Part shown: positions 53,950-62,821 of the stretch, in pieces
Layout: each line of letters begins with the position of its first letter
How positions within the stretch are numbered: the stretch's first letter is position 1
DNA from: an uncultured Clostridia bacterium
GTDB taxonomy: Bacteria; Bacillota; Clostridia; TANB77; CAG-508
DNA: 64,000 nucleotides
Direction of reading: 5' to 3'
Assembly: GCA_934149005.1 (NCBI GenBank)
Contig: CAKPDN010000001.1
Span: 1-64,000 of the forward strand
The notes under the pieces: model-generated
Database searches by the model: none
What the model saw: only the letters and a program-made list of their open reading frames with translations
Told to the model about the DNA's origin: nothing
Program-made: the position numbers and the translations under genes

Positions 53950-55776
53950 TTATTTTTCTTTCTTAAAATATTCGATTTCATATTTATCCAATAAGTCCAT
54001 AGATATTTTTCCTTGATTTAACGCCTCTTCTGCTGTCATTGCAACCCCATTTGGAAAATATACCATAACAACCTTTGTTTTTTGTGAAGGATAATAATAC
54101 TCATATTTTTCGTCTTCAAAAAATTTATATTCTCCTCCTTGTAAATATTTGCTATAATATTTTTCTCTATCCACTAAAGTTGTACTATCAAATATTTTTG
54201 GTTCATCTGTTTCTTCTATCTTTTCTAAAATATCATTGTTATCTACTTTTAATGCAAAATATGGCTTATCAGAATTTGCCTCTTTCATAAATACTATAAA
54301 TGTATCTTGAAAATAACAATATTTTGTATCTTCTCCTATTCCCATATATTCTGTAACCATAGTTGCTTTGCTTGATAAATTACATCCTCTTTCATTCAAG
54401 TAAAAATTAACATTTTGGATAACATCATATATGTATAATCCTTTAGAATTTTTTATCTTTTTATCATATAATTGGTTGTAATTAATCATTCCATTTACCT
54501 TTACATATGGAACTCTTAATTCGTCATCTTCTGAAAATTCTGTACGACCTTTATAGTTTTTTGTTTTTGCTTTTATGTCTTCATAATATTCGTCAAATGA
54601 TTTTTTATCATCTGTTCTATAAAGTATTATTTCGTCTCCTTCTTTTGTCTTTAATTTTATAGCCATATCATTACTTAATAAACTACCATTATTTAATTTA
54701 TTATAAAATAGAATTTCAACATTTTTATTCATTTTTTCTGGACTTGCATTATTTATTCCAAAATATTTAATATATTCTTCACTATTTCCAAATGTCCATT
54801 TATAATCATTAAAATTATCAAATGATTCTAAAAAGTTCAATTTTTTATTAAGTGTAGCATCTATTTTGTATCCATTTGTAACTGTTCTTTCTACATTTAT
54901 TTTATAATCATTTGGATTCAACATTTCTTTTGAAAATGTACTTTCATTTAAATCATTTGCAATTTGTGGCATTTCACCTTCTAATTCTATCTTATTTAAT
55001 CCAATTTTATCTTCTAGTTCTTTCCATGCTAAATCTAGTGTTCCAACCCATAAATTATTTATTGTATTCTCATCTAGTGTACTTTGATATGATGGGTTCA
55101 TTGTAATATTATGATTTGTATTATTTTTTATATACTTATTATATATAACTGTTGTAGCATAGACTATTCCTGATAATGCGATTGTTGTGCATATAATTAT
55201 TATAAAAATTTTCAAAACTTTATTCATTTCATTAAATCCTTTCTTTAGCAGGATTTTTCTTAATTGTTTTTTACCTCTATGTATTAAATTCTTTGTGTTT
55301 TGTAGAGTTTCTCCTAATATTTTAGATGTTTCTTCATAAGATAGTCCTTCAATATTTACGAGATAAATTGCATTTTTATATCTTTCGTCTAACAATTCTA
55401 TTGATTCTAATAGTTCTTTTTTACTTTCCTCTGCTGTAATAATATCTAATACGTCTTTTTCAATTTGTTCATTATCATTTGCAAGATATTTTTCTGTTAT
55501 TTCATTTCTTCTTTTTTCTACATTTATATAATTTAGTGCTTTGCTTCTTGCAACAAGATATATATAGTATTTAAACGAACTATTTTCTCTCATTTGGTGC
55601 TGTATAACGTATATAAAAGTTTCTTGTGCTATGTCCTCTGCTTTTTGATAGTCTTTTACTATGTTATAAATAAAATATTCAATTTTATTTTTGTATTTGT
55701 TATAAAGAATTTCAAATGCTTCTTTTTCTCCATTCAAATAATCCTTGTACAATTTTTTATCTAAATCTTTCTCCAT
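53950..55776 (-). CDS. ECF sigma factor fused to a membrane-anchored sensor domain
   Basis: This 608-residue protein has sigma region 2 at about 15-80 (YNKYKNKIEYFIYNIVKDYQ, AEDIAQETFIYVI) and region 4 at about 120-175 (ELLDERYKNAIYLVNIEGLS, YEETSKILGETLQNTKNLIH). A transmembrane helix (about 188-208) and a 400-residue extracytoplasmic domain follow. Sigma and sensor are joined in one continuous frame at KKGFNEMNKVLK. Normally an anti-sigma factor is a separate gene. The fusion could be cleaved to release the sigma factor, or be the result of loss of an ATGA overlap. Confidence 0.82.
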   Translation of the reverse strand: MEKDLDKKLYKDYLNGEKEAFEILYNKYKNKIEYFIYNIVKDYQKAEDIAQETFIYVIQHQMRENSSFKYYIYLVARSKALNYINVEKRRNEITEKYLANDNEQIEKDVLDIITAEESKKELLESIELLDERYKNAIYLVNIEGLSYEETSKILGETLQNTKNLIHRGKKQLRKILLKKGFNEMNKVLKIFIIIICTTIALSGIVYATTVIYNKYIKNNTNHNITMNPSYQSTLDENTINNLWVGTLDLAWKELEDKIGLNKIELEGEMPQIANDLNESTFSKEMLNPNDYKINVERTVTNGYKIDATLNKKLNFLESFDNFNDYKWTFGNSEEYIKYFGINNASPEKMNKNVEILFYNKLNNGSLLSNDMAIKLKTKEGDEIILYRTDDKKSFDEYYEDIKAKTKNYKGRTEFSEDDELRVPYVKVNGMINYNQLYDKKIKNSKGLYIYDVIQNVNFYLNERGCNLSSKATMVTEYMGIGEDTKYCYFQDTFIVFMKEANSDKPYFALKVDNNDILEKIEETDEPKIFDSTTLVDREKYYSKYLQGGEYKFFEDEKYEYYYPSQKTKVVMVYFPNGVAMTAEEALNQGKISMDLLDKYEIEYFKKEK

Positions 55777-55870
55777 TTTTTACCTGCTTTCATTTATATA
55801 TAACAGTAACATTAAATAAAGTTTCATATATAATAGTATAAAAGCAAGTGGATATTAATCACTTGCTTTC

Positions 55871-56542
55871 TTAATCATTTGTAACATCTCCATTACCACT
55901 GACAGGAATTGTTTCTCCTAAGTATGTAGGTTCTGGCTTAAATATACATTTTATAAAATCTTTATCTCTTGCCAATATTTCTCTTATTTCTCTATATGTT
56001 GCTCCTACATATTGTCTTGGATCTGCTCCAACTCCATATGCTTCTAAATCTAGTTGTTTTGCAATATATAATGCTCTATACAAATGATATTTTTGAGTTA
56101 CTATAACAATTCTTTTCGCTTTAAAAATTGCTTTTGCTCTATAAATACTTTCATAAGTTGAAAATCCTGCATGGTCCATAAAAATATCTTCTGATTTAAC
56201 TCCTCTTTCAATAGCATAGTTTTTCATTATATTTACTTCATCATATTCTGCTCTACCATGGTCTCCACTCATTATTATTTTATTTGATACATTATTTTTA
56301 TATAAATTTATTCCTTCTAATAATCTATCTTCTAGCATAGGACTAGGTTCATTATTCCATATTCCAGCACCTAAAACTATTATACAATCTATGTTTGATA
56401 ATTTTGTATTATCTGCTTCTTTCACAATTTGTTTATTAGTAGATATTTTTACATACAAATTTATACCTATAATAATTGTTACCATTATAATAATTGCAAT
56501 TGCTCCATATTTTAATACTTTTTTCATATATCTTTTCTCCAT
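55871..56542 (-). CDS. SanA/YdcF-family (DUF218) membrane protein
   Basis: The 223-residue protein has an N-terminal transmembrane helix (about residues 10-28) and the DUF218 pattern IVLGAGIWNNEPSPMLEDRL, IIMSGDHGRAEYDEVNIMKN, DHAGFSTYESIYRAKAIF and IVTQKYHLYRALYIAKQ. It is close to SanA/vancomycin-exclusion proteins with an envelope role; the biochemical activity is unsettled. The C-terminus is soluble and extracytoplasmic. Confidence 0.85.
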   Translation of the reverse strand: MEKRYMKKVLKYGAIAIIIMVTIIIGINLYVKISTNKQIVKEADNTKLSNIDCIIVLGAGIWNNEPSPMLEDRLLEGINLYKNNVSNKIIMSGDHGRAEYDEVNIMKNYAIERGVKSEDIFMDHAGFSTYESIYRAKAIFKAKRIVIVTQKYHLYRALYIAKQLDLEAYGVGADPRQYVGATYREIREILARDKDFIKCIFKPEPTYLGETIPVSGNGDVTND

Positions 56543-56558
56543 ATTTTTTATTTTGTAC

Positions 56559-56762
56559 CTAGTTCATTAGAAAATCAAATATGTTCATTGCTGCACTTGT
56601 TCCTGTTTTGTATAATTCCGTGTATCCGCATTTGGTACAACTAATTGTTATAAACTTCTTATTTTGAACATCAAAAATTTTCGCAAAATTCCCTCCAGTT
56701 GCCTGAAATTGGTCTTTTTCATATTCTTCATTTCCACATTTTGGACATTTCCATTTTTCCAT
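56559..56762 (-). CDS. Small zinc-ribbon protein
   Basis: The 67-residue protein has two CxxC pairs (KCPKCGNEEYEKD, CTKCGYTELYKTG) in the pattern of nucleic-acid-binding zinc ribbons. A hydrophobic end follows (AAMNIFDFLMN). RBS GGAGG. Downstream is the SanA-like gene. Confidence 0.7.
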   Translation of the reverse strand: MEKWKCPKCGNEEYEKDQFQATGGNFAKIFDVQNKKFITISCTKCGYTELYKTGTSAAMNIFDFLMN

Positions 56763-56963
56763 TATATCATTACCTCCAATTACAATATTTTCTCACAAAG
56801 TAGTATGATTGTTTTTTATATTCTAACACAAAAAATATTTTCAAACAACATATTTATACTTTTTATCTAATAACTCTAATCTTTTAAATATAAATTTACA
56901 TCTTTTAGTTTTTAAATTTTATATAAATATTTTTTATTGTATCATACTCTATTATCAAAAAAG

Positions 56964-57018
56964 AAGTCCAAACTGAACTATACCCCTAAAAAATAGAGTT
57001 CATACTGGACTTTTTTTT
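56964..57018 (-). terminator. Terminator of the 57017-58174 gene
   Basis: AAGTCCA and TGGACTT close a long stem-loop; on the minus strand TTCTTTTTTGATAA follows. It overlaps the last base pairs of the gene. Confidence 0.75.
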
Positions 57019-58174
57019 ATTTTTCTATAAGATTATATTGATCTTCCATTAATTGTGCAACTTGTTCATTTGAACCATTCCATCTATTTCCACCAATAAT
57101 TTCTCCTGTCGTTGCATCAACATAATAAACATATCTTTCTTGATAATATTCATTATAATAATCATAAAAAATCTTTACTTCCCAAACTTTTCTTACACGA
57201 TTATCAACTTTGTAAAATTCTGCATTATCTTTTATTTTATATGTTCCATTTTCATCACATTCATAATTAATTGTTCCTTTATTGTAATTTTCTATATCTT
57301 TCTCTCTATATACAACATCTGCATTCATTTTATCAATACCAATTTGTGCTTCGGTAGTTGCTATATTATGTCTTGTTTCAATTTTTTTATCTCTTTCTGT
57401 TGCAATTTTTATTGCTTCCTCTTTTGTAATAATTTGTTCATTATTTTCATATTTTGAGTTTTCTATATTTAAACTATATAATCCATTAATTGTTGGTATC
57501 CATCCAATTGATATTTTTTCATGCATATTATACATATCGCCATACTTTTTATAAAAATCCGCATACCAAATATATGAAGCCTTATCATTTTCCATATTTC
57601 TATGAAGTGAAACTAATTCGTATTCATCATTATTATTTTCTGGATTATATTTTGCTAATAATTCTTTTGCCGTCTTTCTTGCTTCTTCTCTTGTAATTCC
57701 ATAGTTATATGGAATTGTATAATTATATGATGGAATATTTAAACTTTTAAAATTTCCTTTGTCATCCATAATCATTGAGCCCTTTGTAAATCCTATATCC
57801 CATATAACCTCGTTTCCTCGCCAACTTTTCATTAATCCTAATCCATTTATTTCATCTTCTAATCCTATTTTTCTTAAATATTCTTCAGCTTTTTTTCTGG
57901 TCTCTTCCTCACTAATTGCATTTTCTTTATCTTTTTCAGTAATTTCATTAGATACTTTATATGTTTCAGGTTGTTTCCATATTTTATCATGAATAGCAGT
58001 TCCTGTTGCATATACGATTCCTGTTCCTATTCCTAATGTTATAATTGCTGTTGCAACATATTTTGAAATTTTATTTATTTTAGGCATTTCTTTTTTCTCC
58101 TTTGCAAATTCAGATACAGCTATTTTTATTTGTGATTTTTTTATAATATTTTCTACTATTTTATCTTCTTCCAT
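57017..58174 (-). CDS. Membrane-anchored PepSY/YPEB-like protein (anti-sigma type)
   Basis: From ATG 58174 (RBS GGGGG seven bases upstream) the protein has 385 residues. The short N-terminal cytoplasmic part (KIVENIIKKSQIKIAVSEFA) precedes one transmembrane helix (about 40-62). The large outer domain contains repeated EETRKKAEEYLRKIG / REEARKTAKELLAKY units and YYVDATTGEIIGGNRW, a PepSY-like signature. It overlaps the upstream ECF sigma gene by 14 bp, so it is probably its anti-sigma or sensor partner. Confidence 0.75.
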   Translation of the reverse strand: MEEDKIVENIIKKSQIKIAVSEFAKEKKEMPKINKISKYVATAIITLGIGTGIVYATGTAIHDKIWKQPETYKVSNEITEKDKENAISEEETRKKAEEYLRKIGLEDEINGLGLMKSWRGNEVIWDIGFTKGSMIMDDKGNFKSLNIPSYNYTIPYNYGITREEARKTAKELLAKYNPENNNDEYELVSLHRNMENDKASYIWYADFYKKYGDMYNMHEKISIGWIPTINGLYSLNIENSKYENNEQIITKEEAIKIATERDKKIETRHNIATTEAQIGIDKMNADVVYREKDIENYNKGTINYECDENGTYKIKDNAEFYKVDNRVRKVWEVKIFYDYYNEYYQERYVYYVDATTGEIIGGNRWNGSNEQVAQLMEDQYNLIEK

Positions 58175-58719
58175 AACCATACCCCCTTTTTTCTAATTCA
58201 TTTTTTAATCTTTTTCGTATTCTTGATAGTCTTGATTTCACTTTAATTTGTGATATTTTTAATAAAACTGATATATCTTTTATTGATTTTGACTGATAAT
58301 AATAATATGTAAAAATATTTTTATCTTCTTCTTTCATTTTTGTTAGTTCATTAGTTAATATATTTATTTTTTCGTTTTCTTCTATTTTAATATGTATATC
58401 ATTATTTTTTTCATATAAAAAGTTTTCATATTCTTCAATGTTTTCATTATTATTTTTAAAATTATTTTTTCTTTTTAATATCAATTTTTTTGTTATTCCT
58501 GCTATATATGGAGCAATTTCTTTGTTAATGTCTAGTTTTTCTTTGTTTTTCCATATTACAAGAAATACATCTGATGCTATTTCTTCTATGTCTTCATTAT
58601 CAAATACATATCCGCTATTTTTTATTATCATAAATATATATCCGTGCAAAATCATTCATTATTTTTTCCATATCAATGTTTCCATTAATAATATATTCTT
58701 TTATTTTTTTGTTTTTCAT
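58161..58719 (-). CDS. ECF sigma factor, frame broken at CGG near the start
   Basis: From ATG 58719 (GGAGC upstream) the first frame reads KNKKIKEYIINGNIDMEKI, MNDFA and then CGG (58644-58642); it would stop ten codons later. Dropping the C gives GYIFMIIKNSG, which continues into sigma region 2 (DNEDIEEIASDVFLVIWKNK), the linker and region 4 (EEDKNIFTYYYYQSKSIKDI, VLLKISQIKVKSRLSRIRKR). The full length of about 185 residues is normal for this family. The alternative start MILHGY at 58655 would cut region 2. It is cotranscribed with the PepSY-type partner. Confidence 0.8.
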
Positions 58720-58810
58720 TTTGCTTTAGAGCTCCTTTTTAGATATCTATTTATATATTACCATTTTTTTGAAAAAGGTAACATTTTTTTATTAAATTTT
58801 TTATAAAATA

Positions 58811-58830
58811 AAAAGAGCCTTTGAGGCTCA
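58811..58830 (-). terminator. Terminator of the ECF/zf-HC2 pair
   Basis: GAGCCT and AGGCTC form a 6-bp stem with a 3-nt loop; on the minus strand TTTTTATTTTA follows. It lies about 20 bp after the stop of the 58851-59456 gene. Confidence 0.7.
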
Positions 58831-58850
58831 ATATTTATACTTATACTTTT

Positions 58851-59456
58851 TTACTTTATTAAAATTCCATTATCCCTATTCCATATTTCTTTTAAATTAC
58901 CTTTTTTATCTTTTAAAAATACTTTTTCAGTATTTTCATCTATATTAAAAGAAAAAATTGTTCTACTAGGCTTAGTGAAATAAGTAAATTTTCCAACTGG
59001 CATAATATATATATCTTTTCCATTTGATGTGTCATATTCAAAGTTTAAATCATATTTTGTATCTATAACATTAAACTGCAATTCAGTTGTATTTTCATCT
59101 ATTTTTTCCTCTGCATTATAAGAAATATAAAGGTTGTTAATATCAACAGCAAAATTAAATCTTGATACCATTTCTTGGAAAAATAAAAATAGAACTAACA
59201 TAATAATTATAAAAATACAAATAGTTTTAATAATTGCTATCTTCTTTTCTTTTCTAAACCCTCTTAAATAATCTATTTGTTCATTTTGATTAAATAATAC
59301 TGCGTCAATTTCTTTGTTCATATCTTCTAATATTTTTGAGCATTCATTACAATGTTTTAAATGTTCTTCCACTAGTTTATTTGTTGTCTCACTAGTTATT
59401 TTATCTGCATAACTTGGTAACAAATCTTTTATAACTTCACAATTTATTTCTTTCAT
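58851..59456 (-). CDS. Zinc-finger (zf-HC2) anti-sigma factor
   Basis: The 201-residue protein has the N-terminal motif CEVIKDLLPSYADK with HCNECSKIL (HxxxCxxC, zf-HC2), a transmembrane helix (about 75-95) and an outer domain of about 100 residues. Its start overlaps the end of the 59453-59935 sigma gene (ATGA), the standard anti-sigma arrangement. It should hold that sigma factor at the membrane until an envelope signal. Confidence 0.85.
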   Translation of the reverse strand: MKEINCEVIKDLLPSYADKITSETTNKLVEEHLKHCNECSKILEDMNKEIDAVLFNQNEQIDYLRGFRKEKKIAIIKTICIFIIIMLVLFLFFQEMVSRFNFAVDINNLYISYNAEEKIDENTTELQFNVIDTKYDLNFEYDTSNGKDIYIMPVGKFTYFTKPSRTIFSFNIDENTEKVFLKDKKGNLKEIWNRDNGILIK

Positions 59457-59935
59457 AATCTTATCTCCTTTATTACTTTTTGTTTTCCTCTAAAAAATGT
59501 AACCTTTGCCCAGTTTTCGGTTTTGTTTAATATTTTTCCAATTTCCTTAAATGTTAAATCTCCCGTTAATCTTAAATACATTACTTCTCTAGTATTAACA
59601 TCTAATTTTTGAAGAGCTTCAAATAATTTTATTTTGTTATCTTTGTTTATATATTCTTCTTCTAATATTTTATCATCTGCAAATTCTAATTCATTAATAG
59701 AAATTGTTTTAATTTTGTTATTTTTCTTTGTTTTTTGATATAAGATTTTCTTTGCAATAGAAAATAACCATACAGAAATTTCACAGTCGCCTCGAAATTT
59801 ATTTATTTGATTAATTGCAACTATAAATGTTTCTTGCATAATATCTTCTGCTAAATTTATATCTTTTGTAATACAAAATATGTATTTTTTTACTGCATTT
59901 GCATACTTATTGTATATTTCTTCTACACTTTCCAT
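59453..59935 (-). CDS. ECF sigma factor
   Basis: The 160-residue protein has region 2 (YNKYANAVKKYIFCITKDIN, LAEDIMQETFIVAINQINKF), SVWLFSIAKKILYQKT, and region 4 (LDVNTREVMYLRLTGDLTFK, EIGKILNKTENWAKVTFFRG). It is coupled to the zf-HC2 anti-sigma by a 4-bp overlap. Intact, with no in-frame CGG. Confidence 0.88.
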   Translation of the reverse strand: MESVEEIYNKYANAVKKYIFCITKDINLAEDIMQETFIVAINQINKFRGDCEISVWLFSIAKKILYQKTKKNNKIKTISINELEFADDKILEEEYINKDNKIKLFEALQKLDVNTREVMYLRLTGDLTFKEIGKILNKTENWAKVTFFRGKQKVIKEIRL

Positions 59936-60265
59936 TATTTTTACTCTCCTACTAATATAGTGTCTTTTTTTGCTAAAATAGTTACAACTTTTTTATTTTA
60001 TTATAATTTTCTCTTTATATACAAATAATGAACAGAAAAAATTCTGTTCACTATTCATTATTTATATTTATTTTCCCTCTTCTGAAAATAAGAAATTATC
60101 ATGTCAAAGTATAAAATAGACATTATTATTAAAGCAATAATCAATACAATTATTATTCCTTCAAAAACTTTATCTTCTTTATTTTTTATAAATCGTTTTT
60201 AATATATCATTACTTAATAACATTTGCAAGATACCAAACATACAATTATAATCTACATTTCTATT
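59936..60265. other. Degenerate gene region
   Basis: No complete gene is present. On the minus strand an open stretch (about 60198-60063) encodes a membrane helix (FEGIIIVLIIALIIMSILYF) but has a stop just upstream and no start with an RBS. TGAACAGAAAAAATTCTGTTCA at about 60027-60048 is a small palindrome that could be a terminator remnant. It looks like the decayed end of a former gene. Confidence 0.5.
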
Positions 60266-60693
60266 TTATTTAATAAATTCAATAAAATAATAATCAGTAA
60301 AATCCTTTACTTTTTTTAGTTCATCAAATTCTAATATAAAATTTCTTTCTGATTTAAATATACTATCTTCGCAATGAGTAATGTAACAAATAGGTGTACT
60401 ACTATTTTCAATATGGCTTGAAAATGTTAAGTTTTGTTTTTTAAATTCTTGATTTAATTGCTCTATTGGCATTTTTGCCTTCACAACCAAAACTACACGA
60501 TATGTTGAATATTCTCCATTACCTCCCGAATCTCCTATTCCACTTTTTATTGTAACTTTTTCAATTCCTTCTGGTAATATAAAACTGGAAATTTCTTTTT
60601 CAAATTTTTTTAATCCTGTATTTGAATATAACCAATAACAAATAAATACTATTATAATTATAAATAAAATTGTTAATATAATCTTTTTTTCAT
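60266..60693 (-). pseudogene. Membrane-anchored protein with an A-tract frame break near the start
   Basis: The main frame encodes a transmembrane helix (IILTILFIIIIVFICYWLY), FILPEGIEKVTIKSGIGD and a C-terminal domain ending YYFIEFIK. Its only good start, ATG 60693 (AGAAGGAAAATGTATTTT before it), is in another frame. The break is in a run of seven A (60690-60684); eight would restore MKKKIILT. This is not a CGG case. It may be a homopolymer error, phase variation or decay. Confidence 0.55.
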
Positions 60694-60747
60694 AAAATAC
60701 ATTTTCCTTCTAAAATACTATTTTTTAATAATTTACTAATTTAAAAA

Positions 60748-61050
60748 TTATTTTTTCTTTTTTATGCCAATATGTATAGTAAAAGCAATTGTTGCCAAAC
60801 TTATAAATATAGAAATTTTAAATATATAATCATAGTTAAATGTATTATTATATAAATATTCTTCTATGTAATAATGTTGTTCAGTAGTATATAAATTAAC
60901 AGATTTGCTTTTACCATCACTATAATAAAAATCCAAACTTTCATAATCCCATAATCCTTGCCCACATAATTCAATTTTAATAACATTATTTAGATTGTTT
61001 CTGAAATATTTCCGTTATTATCATAGTAATCTCCTATTTTGCTTATTATT
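60748..61050 (-). pseudogene. Remnant of a membrane protein gene
   Basis: The C-terminal part (FYYSDGKSKSVNLYTTEQHY, then IFISLATIAFTIHIGIKKKK) is open from about 60990 to 60748. The preceding protein-like stretch KIGDYYDNNGNISET lies in a different frame, just upstream, without a start. A one-base change near 60985 would join them. No RBS-supported start is found, so this is taken as decayed. Confidence 0.5.
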
Positions 61051-61055
61051 TGCTT

Positions 61056-61382
61056 TTATTTTGTTAGTTGATAACTTTGTTCTATCAATTCTTTTACTAA
61101 TGTTTTGTCCACTTTTTCATCTACAATAATCGTATTCCAATGTTCTTTGTTCATGTGATAAGCAGGTATTATATAATCATAAGTATTTCTTAATATGTCA
61201 GAATAATCTGGATTTGTTTTTACATTAATATATAACTTATCATTAACGTTCATAATTAGAACAAACCATTTGTTATTTTTAATATGTTTCATTGTTACTG
61301 ATTCAAAATCATTTGGAAATGGACAGTCTTTATATGTATCTTCTAATGTCAAACAATACTTTATTATTTCTTCTTTATTCAT
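61056..61382 (-). CDS. MmcQ/YjbR-family protein
   Basis: The 108-residue protein has the family pattern: YCLTLEDTYKDCPFPNDFES, KHIKNNKWFVLIMNVNDKLY, INVKTNPDYSDILRNTYDYI and AYHMNKEHWNTIIV. These small CyaY-like-fold proteins of unknown role often occur with transcription factors. Length is normal. Confidence 0.85.
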   Translation of the reverse strand: MNKEEIIKYCLTLEDTYKDCPFPNDFESVTMKHIKNNKWFVLIMNVNDKLYINVKTNPDYSDILRNTYDYIIPAYHMNKEHWNTIIVDEKVDKTLVKELIEQSYQLTK

Positions 61383-61392
61383 ATCTATATCC

Positions 61393-61569
61393 TTATAATA
61401 TATTACTAAATTTTTGGCTATATTTATTTATATCTTTGGTACTTTGGCTCATAATAAAATCTGTTACTCGCATTTTTAAGCTTTCTACTTCTTCATTTGT
61501 ATAATTTTTATCTTCTATATTAATTCCTACTTCATTAAATAATTCTTTATCTTTATTTGAATATTTCAT
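61393..61569 (-). CDS. 58-residue protein, unknown
   Basis: ATG 61569 (AAAGAGGAC upstream) opens KYSNKDKELFNEVGINIEDK, NYTNEEVESLKMRVTDFIMS and ends YSQKFSNIL at 61393. It is an acidic helical protein lying 10 bp upstream of the YjbR gene and probably cotranscribed. The NYTxEExExLKxxVxDFIMS pattern is like a small conserved Clostridial hypothetical, but I cannot name it. Confidence 0.6.
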   Translation of the reverse strand: MKYSNKDKELFNEVGINIEDKNYTNEEVESLKMRVTDFIMSQSTKDINKYSQKFSNIL

Positions 61570-61589
61570 TTTTTAGTCCTCTTTCTTTT

Positions 61590-62222
61590 TTATTTCATTA
61601 AAATTATACCTTTTGTTGTTGGATATAATAGTTTTACAAAATCAGTTGCATCTTGCTTTGTTCCAACAACACTTCCATAATGAATTGGAACGGCAATTTT
61701 AGGTTTTATAATATTAATCAATTGTGCTGCCTCACTAAAATTCATTGTATATGTACCACCTACTGGTACAAATGCAACATCACATTTTATTTTTTTATTT
61801 TCTTCAGTAATGTCTGTATCTCCAGCAATATAGTATCTAACACCATCTATTTCAATAACATATCCTAGCCAATTGTTTTCTTTTGGATGAAATGGCTTAT
61901 CTATATTATAAGAATGAATTGCTTCAACTTTTATTCCATCTATATTCTCATCATCTTCTGGATCAAGTGTAATGATATTTTCATCATTTATTCCTTTTTT
62001 AATTAATTTATTTAACAAATTCTCAGGTACTATAAATATAGTATTATTTTTTCTTACTTTGTCTATATCTTCTTCAGAATAATGGTCGTAATGATCATGT
62101 GTTATAAAAATCATATCTGCATCATTGTAATTTTTTTCTATATGATATGGGTCTATATAAATCATTTTTTCTTTATTCATTCTAATACAACTATGATATA
62201 AAACTTCTATGTCTTCTAGCAT
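61590..62222 (-). CDS. Metallo-beta-lactamase-fold hydrolase
   Basis: The 210-residue protein has the MBL metal motif FITHDHYDHYSEEDIDKV (HxHxDH variant), YIAGDTDITEENKKI and PKIAVPIHYGSVVGTKQDA. It is the short single-domain type (UlaG/YtkL-like). The substrate is unknown; UPF0173-type enzymes are related. RBS AAGGAGG. Confidence 0.85.
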   Translation of the reverse strand: MLEDIEVLYHSCIRMNKEKMIYIDPYHIEKNYNDADMIFITHDHYDHYSEEDIDKVRKNNTIFIVPENLLNKLIKKGINDENIITLDPEDDENIDGIKVEAIHSYNIDKPFHPKENNWLGYVIEIDGVRYYIAGDTDITEENKKIKCDVAFVPVGGTYTMNFSEAAQLINIIKPKIAVPIHYGSVVGTKQDATDFVKLLYPTTKGIILMK

Positions 62223-62366
62223 TTTAATATCCTCCTTGTTTTTTTAACATTATAGCATAAAATATTAATATCGCAAAATATATTTTTAAATTTTTTATTC
62301 TATAATTTTAATAAATTCTAATGAAATTAATCTTTTTTAAACTTTAGTTGAGAAAAAATTTGAGAT

Positions 62367-62400
62367 AAAAAATAGCACTAGTTTTTAATTCTAGTACTAT
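62367..62400 (-). terminator. Terminator of the small-protein cluster
   Basis: On the minus strand TAGTACTAG pairs with CTAGTGCTA (one G-U) around an 8-nt loop, followed by TTTTTTATC. The stretch between it and the MBL gene holds nothing else recognisable. Confidence 0.7.
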
Positions 62401-62525
62401 ATGAATCCATATTAAAGATGAGCTTTTATTTACTTATTTGCTAGCTAGTAAAGAAAAAGGAATTATCTATTGACAATCCCCTTTTCAAAAAAATCAATCA
62501 GAAATATTCTCTTTCCATTTGTTTT

Positions 62526-62555
62526 ACCTCCTTAACTAATTAGTTTACGAGTTAC
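62526..62555 (-). repeat. 30-bp leader repeat, copy 3
   Basis: On the minus strand it reads GTAACTCGTAAACTAATTAG followed by TTAAGGAGGT. It recurs at 63066-63095 and 63529-63557 with few changes, each time ending in the RBS of the next small gene. Here the next ATG (62518) opens only a six-codon ORF before TGA, so the third gene of this type looks truncated. Confidence 0.65.
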
Positions 62556-62751
62556 ACGCTAAATGAATATGTTTTATTTTGCATCTGCTATGTTTTTTTA
62601 CTGAACCAGTATCACAATTAGAAGAGTTATCCATGAAAAAATAATCTGATATATTTGTATGTACATACTTAAAAATATTTATTTTTAAAGTTACATCTAT
62701 ATAAAAACTTGCACCTGGCAAGATTGAAAAAGTATGCACATATTCTATCAC
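62545..62751 (-). CDS. Small Cys/His-containing protein
   Basis: The 68-residue protein has a His/Cys-rich end (NCDTGSVKKHSRCKIKHIHL, ACNS). The N-terminal half has a beta pattern (GASFYIDVTLKINIFKYVH). It belongs to the minus-strand run of small genes headed by the C39-like gene. No family is recognised. The last codons lie inside the leader repeat. Confidence 0.45.
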   Translation of the reverse strand: MIEYVHTFSILPGASFYIDVTLKINIFKYVHTNISDYFFMDNSSNCDTGSVKKHSRCKIKHIHLACNS

Positions 62752-62821
62752 AAATTTATGTATAATTCAAGACAGAAGGAAAGAAGTCCGTCGAAACGAA
62801 CTCCTTGCTTTACTTTTTCTC

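Noticed and set aside
62461..62518. UGA read as Trp in a 23-codon ORF after leader repeat copy 3
   Set aside because: TGA is a normal stop for other genes here (for example 32423), so the ORF is taken as truncated after six codons.
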